A model generated the notes under the pieces. It did no database searches. It had not been told where the DNA came from and saw nothing but the letters and a program-made list of their open reading frames with translations. Both the position numbers and the translations under genes were made by a program. From positions 1 through 20,117 of the IMG/VR virus record IMGVR_UViG_3300039045_000235: 20,117 bases of DNA. One strand, 5' to 3'. Shown one piece after another: positions 18,109 to 20,117 of the stretch; the first letter of the stretch is position 1, and each line of letters starts with the position of its first letter. The DNA comes from a virus.

Positions 18109-19545
18109 ATGATAAATTATAAATTTAAAACACAGCCATATAAACATCAATTAGATGCATTAGAAACTTCATGGGACAAAGAAAACTTTGCCTATTTTAT
18201 GGAGATGGGAACTGGTAAATCAAAAGTTCTATTAGACAATGCAGCTATGCTATACGATAAAGGTTTAATAAACGGACTTATAATTATTGCACCAAAAGGT
18301 GTTTATAAAAATTGGTATGACTCTGAGATACCAACACATCTTCCTGATCACATATTTAAAAAAGTGGTTCTTTGGAAAACGTCCGATAAATCTTTAAAAC
18401 AAAAAAGTATACTACGTACTTTGTTTGAGACAGGTACAGAATTTCATATTTTAATTATGAACGTAGAGGCTTTTTCATCTGCAGATGGACCTATGTTCGC
18501 TAAAAAATTTTTATCTTCTCACAATGCTATGATAGCTATTGATGAGTCTACAACTATAAAAACACCAACTACAAAAAGAACTAAAAATATTATAGCGCTG
18601 AGAGAACTAGCTAAATACAGGAGGATCTTAACAGGTTCTCCTGTAACTAAATCACCATTAGATTTATTTAGTCAATGTGAGTTCCTTGATCCTTGGCTCC
18701 TAGGGCATTCTTCATATTGGACATTCAAAGCTCGTTATGCTGTTACTAGAAAAATACAGGCTCATGGTAGGCAAGTTGAAATTGTTGTGGGTTATAGAAA
18801 CCTTGGAGAGTTATCTGAAAAGATACAGCCATTTTCAAAAAGAGTTTTAAAAGATGACTGCTTAGATTTACCAGAAAAAACATTTTTAAAACATATTGTT
18901 GAATTAACAAAAGACCAAAAGAAAGTTTATAAACAAATGAAAGAAGAAGCTATTGCTTTTCTTGATGGTAAAGTTCTTTCTTCTGCAACCGTGATGACCC
19001 AGTTAATGAGACTTCATCAAATTACGTGTGGACATTTTACAGCTGATGATGGTGTTATAAAAAATTTACCATGTAATAGAGTTACAGAGCTTATGGACAT
19101 ATTAGATAACGTACACAACAAGGCTGTTATCTGGTCACATTACACGCATGATGTAAAAAGAATTATTGAAGAGATAAAAAATAAATACGGTGAAGATTCT
19201 GTTGTAGACTATTTTGGTGAAACTGATCAAGATCAAAGGTCAATTAATATAAAGAAATTTCAAAACGATGACAAGTGTAGATTTTTTGTAGGAACCACAC
19301 ATACTGGCGGGTATGGTATCACATTGACTGCAGCTAGTACAATGATTTATTTTTCAAATGGCTATGATTTAGAGAAAAGACAACAATCAGAAGCACGTAT
19401 TGACCGTATTGGACAAACAAAACCCATGACTTACATTGATATTATTTCAGAAAATACTGTTGATGATAGAATTGTAAAAGCTCTTCGTAGTAAAGTTAAT
19501 ATTGCTAATGAAATTATGGGTGAAGATTTGAAAGCTTGGATTTAA
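18109..19545 (+). CDS. SNF2-like superfamily 2 helicase/translocase
   Basis: Encodes 478 aa. TQPYKHQLDAL (8-18, Q-motif region), motif I EMGTGKS (32-38), Ia IIIAPKGVYKNW (58-69), motif II in variant form DEST (145-148), motif III LTGSPV (174-179), motif V GTTHTGGYGITLT and motif VI QSEARIDRIGQ (426-436). It is the SNF2 layout without the usual large insertions. Phage SNF2-like proteins are proposed to move along dsDNA in recombination, repair or packaging. The ribosome-binding site is weak (AAAGATATATTTT). It is a plus-strand gene with its own promoter, converging with the 19542-19760 gene by a 4-nt overlap. Confidence 0.92.
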   Translation: MINYKFKTQPYKHQLDALETSWDKENFAYFMEMGTGKSKVLLDNAAMLYDKGLINGLIIIAPKGVYKNWYDSEIPTHLPDHIFKKVVLWKTSDKSLKQKSILRTLFETGTEFHILIMNVEAFSSADGPMFAKKFLSSHNAMIAIDESTTIKTPTTKRTKNIIALRELAKYRRILTGSPVTKSPLDLFSQCEFLDPWLLGHSSYWTFKARYAVTRKIQAHGRQVEIVVGYRNLGELSEKIQPFSKRVLKDDCLDLPEKTFLKHIVELTKDQKKVYKQMKEEAIAFLDGKVLSSATVMTQLMRLHQITCGHFTADDGVIKNLPCNRVTELMDILDNVHNKAVIWSHYTHDVKRIIEEIKNKYGEDSVVDYFGETDQDQRSINIKKFQNDDKCRFFVGTTHTGGYGITLTAASTMIYFSNGYDLEKRQQSEARIDRIGQTKPMTYIDIISENTVDDRIVKALRSKVNIANEIMGEDLKAWI

Positions 19546-19760
19546 AAAAATCCTTTATCAAAAACTTTTTCTAACAGCAGAAGTGATACCGCCCCAACAG
19601 TACCCAATAACACCCAATAGATCTTGTCTATCTTACCACCCAAATCGTGTATACCATCATGCATGTGTTGAACATCTTTTTTTAATCCTGTTATATAACC
19701 ATATATAGAAAGCAAATGCTCTCTTGTTGTTTTGGGTTTTAATTTATCTCCGTTGGGCAT
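19542..19760 (-). CDS. Tail-anchored membrane protein, XhlA/holin-like layout
   Basis: Encodes 72 aa. A charged helical N-terminus (HLLSIYGYITGLKKDVQHMH, then DGIHDLGGKIDKI) is followed by one membrane helix at about 48-64 (YWVLLGTVGAVSLLLLE), then KVFDKGFF. The layout is that of XhlA-type hemolysin/holin-associated proteins. It might belong to lysis, though it lies 10 kb from the endolysin gene and beside a structural gene. Its ATG overlaps the preceding stop as TAATG; its 3' end overlaps the SNF2-like gene by 4 nt. Confidence 0.65.
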   Translation of the reverse strand: MPNGDKLKPKTTREHLLSIYGYITGLKKDVQHMHDGIHDLGGKIDKIYWVLLGTVGAVSLLLLEKVFDKGFF

Positions 19761-19888
19761 TATTTCTTTTTAACTCCTTTAATTTTTTTCTTGTTTAAAG
19801 ATGCATAGAAAACTTTTGCTCCACGTTTTGCACCATACTGTCTTTGCATGGAGTTCATTATTTTTTTACCTTTTTTATTTAGTGGCAT
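19760..19888 (-). CDS. Basic microprotein, 42 aa
   Basis: It begins MPLNKKGKKIMNSMQRQYGA and continues KRGAKVFYASLNKKKIKG. This phrase (GKKIMxSM...QYGxKKGxKVFYAS.NKxKIKG) is very common in short tailed-phage proteins next to structural genes, with no firm function. Both ends are coupled by TAATG overlaps: to the structural gene before it and to the membrane protein after it. Confidence 0.75.
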   Translation of the reverse strand: MPLNKKGKKIMNSMQRQYGAKRGAKVFYASLNKKKIKGVKKK

Positions 19889-20117
19889 TACGATATTCCT
19901 CTATTTCTTAATCTTATCAACTGTTCTTCTGGTGATAATAATGCTTGTTCAATCGGTGTCAATCCTGAACTTGTTGCACCTCCTTGCGGTATCAAAGCTG
20001 CTTGAACAGCCTGAGTGCTAGGCATAGGTGTTTGTGGTAAAGGTGGTGTTTGTATTTCGTTTTCTAAATAATTTTCTATATTTAAATTCCAAGACTCACC
20101 TAATCCTATGTTTTTAA
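19888..20117 (-). CDS. C-terminus of a probable structural protein (runs off the window edge)
   Basis: 75 residues are visible, reading in frame from 20115. A segment with NIGLGESWNLNIENYLENE is followed by a proline/glutamine/threonine-rich stretch (TPPLPQTPMPSTQAVQAA), then GLTPIEQALLSPEEQLIRL, ending RNRGIS. The low-complexity linker and short helical LSPEEQ tail recall the C-termini of virion proteins in marine podovirus-like phages (portal, internal or tail proteins), but the family cannot be fixed from this piece. Confidence 0.6.
   Translation of the reverse strand, partial: KNIGLGESWNLNIENYLENEIQTPPLPQTPMPSTQAVQAALIPQGGATSSGLTPIEQALLSPEEQLIRLRNRGIS

Noticed and set aside
1-20117. tRNA genes
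   Set aside because: No T-arm GGTTCGAATCC-like segment with a matching acceptor stem was seen on either strand; a tRNAscan-SE run would settle it.

Overview
This window reads as part of the genome of a small, AT-rich, tailed double-stranded DNA virus (Caudoviricetes), probably marine. The evidence is a terminase large-subunit N-terminus, a terminase small subunit, a T7/Pol I-type DNA polymerase, an archaeo-eukaryotic-type primase, UvrD-like and SNF2-like helicases, several phage nucleases and an M15 endolysin, all packed with 1-4 bp start/stop overlaps (ATGA, TAATG, TAGTG). Several small proteins resemble families I recall from marine viromes and SAR11-type phages. The host assignment (marine alphaproteobacterium, perhaps Pelagibacter-like) is inference. 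No integrase, RNA polymerase, tRNA or CRISPR array was seen.

Layout. Positions 1-1830 are minus-strand: the truncated terminase large subunit and four small unknown genes. Positions 1870-3440 form a plus-strand island of different character. It starts with a divergent promoter region carrying TTGCCAC boxes, followed by about 360 bases that fold into a chain of long perfect helices with GCAA and CUUG tetraloops, which I take for an undescribed structured RNA. After it come a GP88-like cysteine-rich protein and two small ORFs, all threaded with a dispersed AAGCAACAAGC repeat. Positions 3352-4891 hold a VRR-NUC nuclease, a small unknown gene, the terminase small subunit (plus strand) and an unknown gene. 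Positions 4900-5116 are a gene-free, origin-like segment: helically phased TGTAACC iterons inside a perfect 20-bp inverted repeat.

From 5112 to 17624 the minus strand carries replication, repair and lysis genes. Reading in the transcription direction from a consensus promoter at 17661-17689, the order is: a coiled-coil protein, a probable ssDNA-binding protein, primase, UvrD-like helicase, DUF3310, two membrane microproteins, PolA, an unknown conserved protein, a 30-aa Cys/Trp peptide, a membrane coiled-coil protein, small secreted-type proteins, the M15 peptidase, and then a string of microproteins. A second consensus promoter lies at 8426-8454. Further left are an RHH-like protein, an unknown protein, a GIY-YIG nuclease with a long N-terminal extension, and a RecB/MGME1-like nuclease.

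The right end has a plus-strand SNF2-like helicase with its own consensus promoter. It faces a minus-strand cluster of a TM protein, a 42-aa basic protein and the C-terminus of a likely structural protein.

How it fits together. Primase, helicase, ssDNA-binding protein, PolA and the nucleases would replicate and recombine the genome, possibly from the iteron region. Good TTGACA-N17-TATATW promoters and the lack of a phage RNA polymerase here suggest host RNA polymerase transcribes it. PolA has Leu at the position equivalent to E. coli Phe762, a residue linked in the literature to temperate-type viruses.
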